From contig CAILVY010000387.1 in NCBI GenBank assembly GCA_903837785.1, forward strand, positions 1-42,888: a stretch of 42,888 nt of DNA, written 5' to 3'. Within the stretch, counting starts at the first letter, position 1. Each line of letters opens with the position of its first letter. Positions 25,014 to 33,588 of this stretch are shown here, piece by piece. The notes beneath the pieces were generated by a model. The model made no database searches. It was not told the DNA's origin and saw only the letters and a program-made list of their open reading frames with translations. Origin of the DNA: Candidatus Hydrogenedentota bacterium (GTDB taxonomy: Bacteria; Hydrogenedentota; Hydrogenedentia; Hydrogenedentales; CAILVY01). A program made the translations under genes and the position numbers.

Positions 25014-26036
25014 TCACTTGGGGGCCATATCGTCAGTTTTCTCAAATACGAAGATGGCGCACAGGGGTTGATGCAGGACCAGCACCCGGCCCCTGGCATC
25101 CACCGCCACTTCCTTCACCGGAGGGTCTGCATCGTACGCAAGTGCTTGGGTCTCGGGCGCTTGCAGGCCTTCCGGCGTCGCCACCACCCCGCTCAGCGTC
25201 GTGTCCGGTCCATACAGCTTGATCCGGCTGAGCCCCTTCTCCGCGGTCACCACCGAGCCATCGCTCAGGAAGGCAATGTGGATGGGATTGCAGCAGCCGC
25301 AGAACCCGGCGAGGTCCATCCCGGGGCGGTACCACGAACTGAGCAGATCGCCGTCAGGGCGGTAGTTCTCCAGGCCGTGTTTCCCCGGATTCACCACCCA
25401 CAACGATCCCATGGCATCGAAGGCAACGTCCAGGTAGGGGCTGGGCACATTGAGCCCGGGGATATTGCGTGCCGGGTCGGCTTCTCCGATGCGGCCCAGA
25501 AGCTTGCCGTCCGGGTCATAACGCAGGACTACCCGGTTGCCCGCATCCGCCACAAACACGTGTTTGTCATCCGCGGCGATCGACGTGAGGCAGGCCCGTT
25601 CCCCCAAGTCGGGCCAGACGGACAATCGAGTCCCCCGCGCATCCCAGACCTCGACATGATTTCGCCAGGCAAGCAGCAGCTTCCCGTCCGGGGAAACCGC
25701 CATGCATTCCGGAGTCCCCTCGACGGCAAAACGCGCCTGTTCTTTGCCCTCCGCGTCCAACGCCAGCACCGCGTTCTCCCCGCCCACGAAAAGGCTCCCG
25801 TCGCGTGCGGCGGCCATCGCACGGGGATGCGGAACATTCACGGCAATGCGCTGCGTCTCCCGAAAGAGGACATCCTTCGGGCTGATGCGGGCATAGTCCG
25901 ACACGTTGAATGCGAAGGATGCGCCGGGCGGGCTCCGGCGATCCATCGTGAATAACGCAAGGGCCGCCGCCAACGCAATCACCGCCACCCCCGCCCACAA
26001 CCACGCGGGAATCAGCCGTTTTTGCGTTGACGCCAT
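25014..26036 (-). CDS. Membrane-anchored NHL-repeat beta-propeller with FCGCCNP motif
   Basis: A 340-aa protein. An N-terminal signal anchor (residues ~12-30, WAGVAVIALAAALALFTM) replaces the Tat signal of its downstream paralogue. The propeller aligns throughout with the 23925-24905 protein: SLWVVNPGKHGLENYRPDG, WYRPGMDLAGFCGCCNP (Cys246, 248, 249), TAEKGLSRIKLYGPDTTLSGVVATPE. So there is a tandem duplication in which one copy is exported by Tat and the other is tethered to the membrane. The invariant CxCC group is unusual for NHL proteins and suggests a shared ligand or redox site. It starts 11 nt before the gene at 26048 ends its reading (gap of 11 nt), in the same transcript. No enzymatic function is known for this subfamily to me. 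Confidence 0.85.
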   Translation of the reverse strand: MASTQKRLIPAWLWAGVAVIALAAALALFTMDRRSPPGASFAFNVSDYARISPKDVLFRETQRIAVNVPHPRAMAAARDGSLFVGGENAVLALDAEGKEQARFAVEGTPECMAVSPDGKLLLAWRNHVEVWDARGTRLSVWPDLGERACLTSIAADDKHVFVADAGNRVVLRYDPDGKLLGRIGEADPARNIPGLNVPSPYLDVAFDAMGSLWVVNPGKHGLENYRPDGDLLSSWYRPGMDLAGFCGCCNPIHIAFLSDGSVVTAEKGLSRIKLYGPDTTLSGVVATPEGLQAPETQALAYDADPPVKEVAVDARGRVLVLHQPLCAIFVFEKTDDMAPK

Positions 26037-26047
26037 CGTTCAGTCCT

Positions 26048-27517
26048 CTACGGCTTTGCGCCGACGGAAATGCAGGCCATATGTTTGGAGTCGCGCAAGA
26101 GCATCCGATCCCCCGCCAACGTGATGGGTCCCCACGAATCCTGCCCGTGGAGCACCTGGGCATGAGCCAGCACGGTGAAGCCATCCTTGTTCGCGCGGGC
26201 CATCGTCAACTCGCCTTCGTCGTTCAGAATGTAGAAGCGGTCGTTCGCCAGCAGGAACGGGCCCAACCCGAAGCGGACCGACGGGCCGCTGGACCACAGC
26301 ATGGCTCCGTCGGGCTGATAGCAGACGAATTGGCACCGCAACGCGCCCGAATCCTTCGGCATGACCGCATAAAGCAATCCCTCATGATAGATCGGCGTCT
26401 GCTGCTCGCAGGCAATGCCGTCTTTCGGGCCGTGCTTCTCCACGACCTCCGCGCGGAACGCCCCGTTCTCCAGATGCACCTGGATCGTCATGCCGCCTTC
26501 GCCGTAGCCCGCCGTGAGCAGGATTTTCCCATCCTCGAGCGGCACCGGCGACGGCGCAATCACCTTGGCGTTCCACGGCAGATCCCAGAGTATGGCTCCC
26601 GCATCCGCGGGTTCCGCCGACACTCCCGTCACCCCGCCGACCGCGCAATACACGTACATCCGCTTGTTTGCGATGAGCATGGGGACTATCGAGGAATGGG
26701 ACATGTCCCAGTGCCGGGGATTGGGCGTCTTCCAGACCGGCGTCCCGGAGGCGCAGTCCACCGCCATCATGAGGACCTCGGTTCCGCAGGGCGCCAGGAT
26801 CACTCGCCCGTCCTCGATGAAGGGGCATTGTCCCGCGTACCACAGCGGCTCTTTCGTCCCGTATTCCCGCTGCAGGTCGAGACCCCATTGAAAGTCGCCC
26901 GTTACCGCATCCAGGCACACCACATGGCAACGGGGGCCTATCGTAACCACGTACTTTTCCGAGACGGCGGGGATCGTGCGGGACATTCCGTGGTTGCGCT
27001 TCACGCTGATAGTGTAGGAGCGCCGCCAGATTTCGCGGCCATCCCCCAGCGAGAAACAACGGATCGCGTCCGCCTTGGCCTGTTCATCATAGTCCAGGAG
27101 ATACACGCGGCCCCCCATCACGGCGGGGGCGGCATGTCCCTCGCCCAACTCGACCTGCCACAGGATGGGCGGGCCGCCTTCGCCCCAGGTCTCGGCCAGG
27201 GGCGGCGCATTCTTGCAGATGTTGTCGCCATCCGGCCCCCGGAAATGAGGCCACGCGCCCGGCAACTCAGCCGGGGTTCCGTCGAACTGTCTGAAGACAC
27301 CCGCCAGATTCTTCACCGCGCCCTTGCTCTCCGACGCGGACGGAGTCCCGTCCGTGCCGGGCAGGCGCGGATGAATGGCCGGCGCCGGATCCCGGACGAG
27401 CCATATCCCCAGCAACACGCACGCCGCGGCCAAGGCAAGGGGGATCAGGACCCCGGCCAGCACGTAGTTGCGCGGCGGAAGCCCTATGGCAGTTGAACTG
27501 TGGCCGTGTTCAGGCAA
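26048..27517 (-). CDS. Membrane-anchored PQQ-like beta-propeller protein
   Basis: A 489-aa protein. A single N-terminal TM (~18-41, YVLAGVLIPLALAAACVLLGIWLV) is followed by a ~45-residue linker and a propeller opening WPHFRGPDGDNICKNA. Repeat signatures are CFSLGDGREIWRRSY, CLDAVTGDFQWGLDL, VDCASGTPVWKTPNPRHWDMSHS and CYQPDGAMLWSS. There are several cysteines in the propeller (for example GPRCHVVCLDAVTG), more than in most of its paralogues. The start is an unusual TTG at 27517, supported by GAGG about 7 nt upstream overlapping the previous stop and by absence of another start near the TM. It lies 9 nt after the 27527 gene and 11 nt before the membrane-anchored NHL gene. Periplasmic facing; function not known. 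Confidence 0.86.
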   Translation of the reverse strand: MPEHGHSSTAIGLPPRNYVLAGVLIPLALAAACVLLGIWLVRDPAPAIHPRLPGTDGTPSASESKGAVKNLAGVFRQFDGTPAELPGAWPHFRGPDGDNICKNAPPLAETWGEGGPPILWQVELGEGHAAPAVMGGRVYLLDYDEQAKADAIRCFSLGDGREIWRRSYTISVKRNHGMSRTIPAVSEKYVVTIGPRCHVVCLDAVTGDFQWGLDLQREYGTKEPLWYAGQCPFIEDGRVILAPCGTEVLMMAVDCASGTPVWKTPNPRHWDMSHSSIVPMLIANKRMYVYCAVGGVTGVSAEPADAGAILWDLPWNAKVIAPSPVPLEDGKILLTAGYGEGGMTIQVHLENGAFRAEVVEKHGPKDGIACEQQTPIYHEGLLYAVMPKDSGALRCQFVCYQPDGAMLWSSGPSVRFGLGPFLLANDRFYILNDEGELTMARANKDGFTVLAHAQVLHGQDSWGPITLAGDRMLLRDSKHMACISVGAKP

Positions 27518-27526
27518 GCGGAGGCC

Positions 27527-28819
27527 TCACGGGTTCTTGAGGTCAAGGCACTTCAGCTCCTGCTGGTTCCGGAGCAGCAGCTTGCCATTGGAGAAGGCCA
27601 TCGGCGCCCAGATTTCCTTGCCGCCGAAAACCTTCGCCTGGGCGACTTCCTTGAATCCGTCCGGCGACGGCTCAATCAGGAACAGGACGCCCTTCTTGCC
27701 GTCCAGATTCAGGATCAGGTTGTCCACGAGCATGAGCGGACCCCGCTCGAAGGTTGTCGAGAACCAGGCGTCGCGGGTCTTCCACTTCACCTGTCCGTCC
27801 AGCGACAGGCAGAGCATCCCGTCTTCCCGCTCGTTCGAATTGCTGTTCATGTACAAATACTGCCCAAAGAACAGGGGTTGCTGAATCTGGCTGCCGCAGG
27901 CATCTGTCTTGAACAACTCCTTCGCCGTCATCTGGCCATTCTCCAGTTTCAACTGGATCATCGCCGACCCTGCCCCATAGCCGCCGGTGATGAAGAGGCG
28001 GTCCTCCGGAAGCACCGCCGGATACGGAATCGGAATGCTGCACTGGAAACCATCGTATGTCCACAGGATGGAGCCGTTCTCCAGCGAGATGCCGCCCACT
28101 TTCCCGGGATGACCGCCGCCCTTCTTGCACGCGCCGACCATCACCGCCTGGTCCACGCCGCAGAGCTTGGCCACGACCGGCGTCGAGTAACCCACCAGCC
28201 CAACGGCCGGCGACTTCCAGGCCAGTTCGCCCGTATCCCGTTTGAAGGCTGCCACATACGCGTCCTGGGCTTGCGGCGCCACAATCACGAGGTCCTTGTA
28301 CAGCGAGGGCGCCTGCACCACGCCCCAACCGGGCGTCTCAACCCCGAAATCCTTCACGATGTTCTTCTTCCAGAGCGCCTGATGCGTCTTGCGGTCGACA
28401 CACGTGAAATCGCCCAACATCCCCACGGAGTAGACGCATTTCTCGTCCACTGTCGGCGAGGTTCGCGACCCGTTATGGCTGACATTGCCGGGGGCATCGT
28501 AGCTGTAATTCCACAACTCCTTCCCCGTGTCGAGGGACAGGCAGCGCAGCACGTCCTGCTGGTCGTTCACCCGGTCGAGCACATACACCTCCCCGTCGCG
28601 AATCGACGGCGAGCCATAGCCTGCTCCCACCGCACACGACCACAAGACCTTGGGGCCGCCTTCCGGCCATGTCCGGGCCAGACCGGTTTCCGTGGAGATT
28701 CCGTTGCGGTCCGGACCCTGAAACTGGGGCCAGTCCGCCGACCCAACAAACGACAGGCACAACACACTTAACATCGCCGCGGTCATCTGACGGGGTCTTG
28801 CCAGGAATATCGATTTCAT
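27527..28819 (-). CDS. Secreted PQQ-like beta-propeller protein, first gene of the long operon
   Basis: A 430-aa protein. The signal peptide is residues 1-27 (TAAMLSVLCLSFVGSA), then DWPQFQGPDRNGIST. Blade signatures include CLSLDTGKELWNYSYDAPG, VDRKTHQALWKKN, FKRDTGELAWKS, and SLENGSILWTYDG; the end is KLLLRNQQELKCLDL. Several Cys (SCAVGAG, CSIPIPYP, ACGSQIQQP) are not arranged as haem motifs. The ATG at 28819 has AGAGAGGA about 9-11 nt upstream. Because the upstream neighbour on the other strand starts at 29085, this is the first gene of the minus-strand run that continues to 7331. It is 9 nt from the TTG-started propeller. Predicted soluble and periplasmic; no catalytic motif recognised. 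Confidence 0.9.
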   Translation of the reverse strand: MKSIFLARPRQMTAAMLSVLCLSFVGSADWPQFQGPDRNGISTETGLARTWPEGGPKVLWSCAVGAGYGSPSIRDGEVYVLDRVNDQQDVLRCLSLDTGKELWNYSYDAPGNVSHNGSRTSPTVDEKCVYSVGMLGDFTCVDRKTHQALWKKNIVKDFGVETPGWGVVQAPSLYKDLVIVAPQAQDAYVAAFKRDTGELAWKSPAVGLVGYSTPVVAKLCGVDQAVMVGACKKGGGHPGKVGGISLENGSILWTYDGFQCSIPIPYPAVLPEDRLFITGGYGAGSAMIQLKLENGQMTAKELFKTDACGSQIQQPLFFGQYLYMNSNSNEREDGMLCLSLDGQVKWKTRDAWFSTTFERGPLMLVDNLILNLDGKKGVLFLIEPSPDGFKEVAQAKVFGGKEIWAPMAFSNGKLLLRNQQELKCLDLKNP

Positions 28820-28963
28820 GCGCGAAACGGTCCTCTCTTCGTGGTTTCTCACAAATGGATAATCAGCGCCGGATAGGTTAGAACACACCCTGTAATTTTA
28901 CCTTATTCCAAGCCCGACATGGAATACTCCCGAATCCGCGCCCGAGTGCCGCCGCTCTGTGGC

Positions 28964-28992
28964 TTGCATCCCGCAGGAAATTCCGAGATAAT
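28964..28992 (+). promoter_or_regulatory. Candidate promoter for the plus-strand propeller gene; rest of the divergent intergenic region
   Basis: TTGCAT (28964-28969) and GATAAT (28987-28992) are 17 nt apart, with transcription starting near 29000 and a leader of ~85 nt before the ATG at 29085. The whole divergent gap runs 28820-29084. On the minus strand a TAAAAT near 28908 is -10-like but has no good -35, so the operon promoter is not identified. Confidence 0.35.
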
Positions 28993-29084
28993 TCGTTCGC
29001 TTGGCTATGTTCAGACTCCTGCCGCTCAGTAACAGTTTCCATTCCCCATGCGCGCAAACCCTGTGATTCAGGAAAGGCGAGACC

Positions 29085-30311
29085 ATGCGAACTGTACCCA
29101 TCCTGCTCTTGGCCGTGGCGTTTTCCGGCATGGTTCAGGCCGGCGAATCCCCGCAGTTCCGCGGACCGAACCGCGATGGCCGCTTCGAGGAAACCGGTCT
29201 GCTCAAGCAATGGCCGGACACCGGCCCGCCGGTCGCGTGGGTGGCAACAGGGTTGGGAAGCGGTTATGCCTCGGCCTCGGTGGCGGGCCAGAAGATCTTT
29301 GTTCCGGGGACACCTGCGGACCAGGAAGCCAGTATCTCGGTCCTGAATTCCGAGGGAACAGTCGAACGCAAGATTCCCTACGGCAAGGAGACGCAGGATC
29401 AGCAAGCGCCCGGTTCCCGATCAACCGCCACGATCGATGGGGAGCGGCTCTACATTCTTTCCGGGCTTGGCGTGGTGAACTGCATCGATCTCACGAAGGG
29501 CTCGAAGCTGTGGGAAGTCGATATTCTGGAACGCTTTAAGGGCACAAACAACACCTGGAATCTGGCCGAATCCCTGCTTGTCGACGGAGACCGGGTCATT
29601 TGCACGCCGGGCGGGCCGGACGCGGGACTGGCCGCCTTGAACAAGCTGACCGGGGAAACCCTTTGGGTCACGAAAGGGTTGAGCGATCAGGCCTCGTATT
29701 GTTCTCCGGCGATCATCGAGCACAAGGGCCGCCGCATTCTGGTGACCGAAACCTGCAAGCTGGTCGTGGGCGCCGATGCGGTCACCGGCGTCCTGCTCTG
29801 GACGCACGAACACCCCACGAAGTACGACATTCACGCCGTGACCCCGGTGTACAAGGACGGACTGCTGTACTTCACCGGCGGGTATGGCTCGGGAGGCGGG
29901 GCGCTCGAATTATCCCAGGACGGCGGGGCCGTGACTGTAAAATGGACCGACAAAAACCTCGATTGCCAGCATCACGGCGTCGTGCTGGCCGATGGCTATC
30001 TCTACGGGACAAGCCAAGAGAGCGGACAGTTGATGTGCCTCGAAATGGCGAGCGGCAAGATGATGTGGAGCACGAAGGAAGTGCGGCAGGGCGCCGTGGT
30101 TTATGCCGACGGCATGCTGTACGTTTATGAAGGCCCAAAGTCAGGCGTGGTCAGCCTGGTTAAGGCCGTGCCCACGGGCTTCGAACGAACAGGCCACTTC
30201 AAAGTGACCGAGGGGAGCGGAAATCACTGGGCACACCCCACGATCGCAAATGGATGCTTATTGGTCCGTCACGGCGATGCGCTGATTGCGTATAATGTGA
30301 AGTCCAACTAA
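29085..30311 (+). CDS. Secreted PQQ-like beta-propeller protein (paralogue of 7331-8569)
   Basis: A 408-aa protein. The signal peptide is residues 1-19 (VPILLLAVAFSGMVQA), followed by SPQFRGPNRDGRFEETGLLKQW. Across its length it matches the 7331-8569 protein closely: GSRST-TIDG, LAES-LVDG-RVICTPGG, CLEMASGKMMWSTKEVR, YADGMLYVYEGPKSG and a shared C-terminus HGDALIAY. The two are therefore recent paralogues lying at opposite ends and on opposite strands of the propeller region. An SD-like AGGAAAGG precedes the ATG. It is 12 nt upstream of the pseudopilin gene and probably co-transcribed with it. Predicted periplasmic; function unknown. Confidence 0.9.
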   Translation: MRTVPILLLAVAFSGMVQAGESPQFRGPNRDGRFEETGLLKQWPDTGPPVAWVATGLGSGYASASVAGQKIFVPGTPADQEASISVLNSEGTVERKIPYGKETQDQQAPGSRSTATIDGERLYILSGLGVVNCIDLTKGSKLWEVDILERFKGTNNTWNLAESLLVDGDRVICTPGGPDAGLAALNKLTGETLWVTKGLSDQASYCSPAIIEHKGRRILVTETCKLVVGADAVTGVLLWTHEHPTKYDIHAVTPVYKDGLLYFTGGYGSGGGALELSQDGGAVTVKWTDKNLDCQHHGVVLADGYLYGTSQESGQLMCLEMASGKMMWSTKEVRQGAVVYADGMLYVYEGPKSGVVSLVKAVPTGFERTGHFKVTEGSGNHWAHPTIANGCLLVRHGDALIAYNVKSN

Positions 30312-30323
30312 GACAGGTAGTCC

Positions 30324-31367
30324 ATGAACATTGCCCCCAAGAGCACAGTGAAATCGGCAGGTACTGAATTCCGCGATTGTCGCCGGAAGCGGCGCGCGAA
30401 CGCCTTCACCCTGATAGAACTCCTGGTGGTTATCGCCATTATTGGGATTCTGGCCGCGATACTCTTGCCTGCCCTGGCGCGCGCCCGCGAGGCGGCGCGA
30501 CGCTCGAGTTGCATGAACAACCTCAAGCAAATGGGTCTTGTCTTCAAAATGTACTCTGGGGAATCCGGCGGGCTGCTTCCGCGGCTCCATGGGGATCAGC
30601 CGTGGGGCGCGGCGCTTCCCGCAAGCTGCACGGAAGGCGACACCACTGCGGACCTGTCGCCGCACATTCAGGCCATTTACCCGGAGTACTTGAGCGATTT
30701 TAAAGTGCTCGTGTGTCCGTCCGACCCGGACAACGGCGGCGACAATCCCCTGCATCTCGTGCAGGATGCGCCGGGTCAAACCTGCCCCTATCGGGGGCTT
30801 CCCTCGAATGCAGACGCGAGTTACATCTACTTCGGTTATGTGCTGGACAAAGTGGAGGACGCGGATCCGGCGGTCGATGCCGCCCTTTTCGGAATGGCAC
30901 CGGGTTCGTCCGTTTCCTCACAGATCGCCTACATCCTCAGTGTTCTTTCCTACATGGAGAGTGTTCCGCTCTTGCATGGCCCCCTGGGCGACCGGAACCC
31001 CGTCAACGACGCCCTTATGAATCAGGACATCGACGACACAACCAAGTACATGCTCGTCACCACCTTCTCCACGCCCGCCGGCGTGCCCGTGGGCAATGGG
31101 AACGGCAGCACCCTTTACCGCCTGCGCGAGGGCATCGAGCGATTCCTCATCACGGACATCAATAATCCGGCCGCCGCGGCCCGCGCCCAGAGCACCTTGC
31201 CCGTCCAGTGGGATGTGGTCTCCACCGGCACCTCCGGCCGTGCCCAGTTCAACCACCTGCCCGGCGGGGCCAATTGCCTCTACCTGGACGGCCACGTGCA
31301 GTTCAACCGCTTTCCAACGCAGTTTCCCGCCAACAAGTCCTTCGCCGTCGCCGCCGGTTTCTTCTAG
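30324..31367 (+). CDS. DUF1559-type pseudopilin (prepilin N-terminal methylation domain)
   Basis: A 347-aa protein. After a basic leader (RRKRRANA) comes the type IV prepilin motif [22 protein letters not shown]. Cleavage would fall between Ala27 and Phe28, with Ala instead of the usual Gly at -1, and Glu at +5. The helix continues into [21 protein letters not shown], the typical DUF1559 junction, and the C-terminus has the family's [17 protein letters not shown] motif (His...DG). Such proteins are abundant in Planctomycetes, Lentisphaerae and relatives; they are T2SS-like pseudopilins or surface proteins of uncertain function. It lies 12 nt after the propeller gene. A GGCGGGA/TCCCGCC hairpin begins 9 nt after its stop. 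Confidence 0.93.
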   Translation: MNIAPKSTVKSAGTEFRDCRRKRRANAFTLIELLVVIAIIGILAAILLPALARAREAARRSSCMNNLKQMGLVFKMYSGESGGLLPRLHGDQPWGAALPASCTEGDTTADLSPHIQAIYPEYLSDFKVLVCPSDPDNGGDNPLHLVQDAPGQTCPYRGLPSNADASYIYFGYVLDKVEDADPAVDAALFGMAPGSSVSSQIAYILSVLSYMESVPLLHGPLGDRNPVNDALMNQDIDDTTKYMLVTTFSTPAGVPVGNGNGSTLYRLREGIERFLITDINNPAAAARAQSTLPVQWDVVSTGTSGRAQFNHLPGGANCLYLDGHVQFNRFPTQFPANKSFAVAAGFF

Positions 31368-31376
31368 GCGCATTGC

Positions 31377-31399
31377 GGCGGGAACGTTCTACTCCCGCC
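31377..31399 (+). terminator. Hairpin after the pseudopilin gene, possible terminator
   Basis: GGCGGGA (31377-31383) and TCCCGCC (31393-31399) form a perfect 7-bp stem with a 9-nt loop just after the stop at 31367. It is followed by a C-run rather than a T-run, so it is a terminator-like hairpin, not a canonical intrinsic terminator. Confidence 0.4.
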
Positions 31400-31851
31400 C
31401 CCCCGGCATACCCACCCAAGACGCCCAACACAGGATTGGGCCGTTTCGGCTCCACCCCGCCGAAAACCGCAGGGATTCTGTCGTTTCAGGGGGACGGGGT
31501 TCCGGGGCTTCAGCAACGCGTATATATGCTGCGTACCGGTGCGTCTTGGTCCTCAATACACGAATCCTGAACCGTATGTCCGGTAATCACCGCAGCCCAA
31601 ACCACTAAATATCTTGCATTGCGACCATAAATCTGCTACACTCAAACTGTGAATAGGGTGGAATCTCTGGGGTGTTCGTAGTGTTCTCAGTGAAGAATAA
31701 AGGGATGGTGACTGGGAACCGCCGGGAACGTGCCTCAGGGTAAGGAATAGTGCACCTCTGTCAGACGACGCTGCAGACGTGTATCGGTGTTTCGCCGTAG
31801 GGACCGGGACTTCTCATCGGACGCCGTGTGGGACTTAGGGAGAAATTGTTG
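31400..31851 (+). promoter_or_regulatory. Long gene-free stretch with candidate promoter and ~200-nt leader of the chemoreceptor
   Basis: No gene is supported in this 450-nt stretch. A candidate promoter is TTGCAT (31614-31619) and an extended -10 TGCTACACT (-10 31637-31642) with a 17-nt spacer, giving a start near 31649. That leaves about 200 nt of untranslated leader before the chemoreceptor ATG at 31852. The leader is rich in short G-runs and could fold, but I could not match it to a c-di-GMP, cobalamin or other riboswitch core. SD AGGGAG precedes the ATG. Confidence 0.35.
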
Positions 31852-33408
31852 ATGGATACGAATTCGTCATTTGCCGGCACAACCGCAGGCTTCGTGGAAA
31901 CTCGGCGCAGCGCCGGCATTCGCTTCAAAGTCATGCTCGTATTTGCCGTGAGCCTTCTCGTGGTGTTCACGCTGTCGGCGGGGCTGGTCTTATGGCGCGC
32001 ACAGCAAGTCACCGGCGCGCTCACGGACCGCGCCGCCCGGGACTATGCCACGATCATCGCGGACGGAGTGCAGACCTTCGGCCAAACCGGCGACATGACC
32101 GGGCTGGGAATCTACCTCAAGAATATCCAGGACCGGCACGTGCTCTCGGACATGCATGTCATCCGGACTCCGGCAACCATCCAGGACTTCAAGGAGCGCG
32201 AAGGCGCCGCGCCGCGGGACGAGGCGGACCAGCAAGTCATGACCAGCGGGCAAGCCCGGGAAATCCTTGACCCCGGGGCCCACACGATTCGCTACATCCT
32301 GCCCTCCATCGCCCAGGAATCCTGCCTGGGATGCCACAACGTCCCGAAAGACTCCGTGCTCGGCGTAACGAGTGTCACCGTTTCCACGGCGGCAGACGAC
32401 GCGGCCATGGCCTCCTTGAATCTGACGTTGGCCGGAGGCTTCCTGGGCGCGGTCGTGCTCGAACTAGTCGTATGCTTCGTCCTCTTGACCTACACCCTCG
32501 TGAGACCCGTAAGCACGAGCGTGCTCCGTCTTGTGCGCGGCGCGCGAAGCATCGAAGAAACCTCCAGGACGGTGGCTTCTTTCTCACAAGTCTTGTCCCA
32601 GGCCGCCGGAGAGCAGGCCGCGTCCATCGAGCAGACCAGCGCGTCCCTGGCGGAAATGGCGATGATGACGCGCGAGAACGCGGAACACAGCGAGCAGGCG
32701 CATGCCCTGGCCGAGGAAGCGCGGGCGGCCGCGGATGAGGGGCGCAAGGCAATGTCCCGGATGACCGAGGCCATCACCCATATTACGGGGTCGGCCAACG
32801 AAACCAAGAAGATCCTCAAGACCATCGAAGAGATTGCCTTTCAGACCAATCTGCTCGCGCTCAATGCCGCCGTGGAAGCGGCCCGCGCCGGAGATGCCGG
32901 ACGGGGGTTCGCCGTCGTTGCCGAAGAAGTGCGCAGCCTGGCGCACCGCAGCGGAGAAGCGGCCAGAAGCACCGCGGAGCTGATTCAGGAATCGCAGAGC
33001 AACGCCGAACGCGGGGTGGCCGCCTCCCGCGAAGTCGGGAACACGCTCGAACAAATCGAGCAGCACGTCCAGGGGCTCAACCAGCTTATCGCCGAAGTCG
33101 CGTCGGCCACGGGGCAGTTGTCCGAGGGCATCGAGCAGATCAACCGGGCCGTGGCACACATGCAGGAGATCACGCAAACGAATGCGGACAACACCCAGCG
33201 CTCGGTCTCCGTGGGCGAAAACCTCTCTGACCAAGCGTTGGAACTCGACGATGTCGCAAGGGCCTTTACGCGTCTGGTGGGCGCCAAAGAGGTTGCCAAT
33301 GGCTCCGAGTCTTTTCAGGCTGAAGGACGCAAGAACGAAGCCCCCCCCTTCGCACTGCTTGCCGCCGAAGCGGCCGGAATCGCCAGTGGGAACGGACGGC
33401 GAGACTAA
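31852..33408 (+). CDS. Methyl-accepting chemotaxis protein with periplasmic c-type haem motif
   Basis: A 518-aa chemoreceptor. TM1 is ~27-48, then a periplasmic sensor (~50-185) whose C-terminal part has [16 protein letters not shown], a CxxCH haem-c motif (Cys158, Cys161, His162). TM2 is ~188-210. No canonical HAMP is obvious after TM2. The signalling domain is complete, including the hairpin tip [35 protein letters not shown]. The haem placement just before TM2 matches DUF3365/Tll0287-like sensor domains, which sense redox state, O2, NO or similar ligands. The ATG at 31852 was chosen over an in-frame GTG at 31828 because AGGGAG lies ~9 nt upstream. No other chemotaxis genes are in the window, so it acts with che genes encoded elsewhere. 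Confidence 0.93.
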   Translation: MDTNSSFAGTTAGFVETRRSAGIRFKVMLVFAVSLLVVFTLSAGLVLWRAQQVTGALTDRAARDYATIIADGVQTFGQTGDMTGLGIYLKNIQDRHVLSDMHVIRTPATIQDFKEREGAAPRDEADQQVMTSGQAREILDPGAHTIRYILPSIAQESCLGCHNVPKDSVLGVTSVTVSTAADDAAMASLNLTLAGGFLGAVVLELVVCFVLLTYTLVRPVSTSVLRLVRGARSIEETSRTVASFSQVLSQAAGEQAASIEQTSASLAEMAMMTRENAEHSEQAHALAEEARAAADEGRKAMSRMTEAITHITGSANETKKILKTIEEIAFQTNLLALNAAVEAARAGDAGRGFAVVAEEVRSLAHRSGEAARSTAELIQESQSNAERGVAASREVGNTLEQIEQHVQGLNQLIAEVASATGQLSEGIEQINRAVAHMQEITQTNADNTQRSVSVGENLSDQALELDDVARAFTRLVGAKEVANGSESFQAEGRKNEAPPFALLAAEAAGIASGNGRRD

Positions 33409-33451
33409 GAACGGGCCAGCCTGGCGCACGGCCGGCATTTCGCGTGGTCAA

Positions 33452-33480
33452 TTGATTCGGCCTTCGGAAAGCAGTAACAT
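33452..33480 (+). promoter_or_regulatory. Candidate sigma-70 promoter of glyA
   Basis: TTGATT (33452-33457) and TAACAT (33475-33480) with a 17-nt spacer, within the 180-nt gap before glyA. The leader would be about 100 nt. Each box matches the consensus at four positions. Confidence 0.4.
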
Positions 33481-33588
33481 ACGGCCTTCCATCTCGCGCA
33501 GTCGGTTGTCGAACCCGCAATTCAGGCCGGGGTGCCTGCATTTCGGACAGACAGGCGGACAGCGAAGACCCACGCGGAGGATCGAAAC

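Noticed and set aside
31650..31851. c-di-GMP or cobalamin riboswitch in the chemoreceptor leader
   Set aside because: I could not find the conserved core sequences of GEMM-I, GEMM-II or cobalamin riboswitches; only G-rich segments are present.
33500..33530. tRNA T-arm-like GGTTGTCGAACCC upstream of glyA
   Set aside because: A short hairpin only; there is no anticodon arm or acceptor pairing in the flanks.
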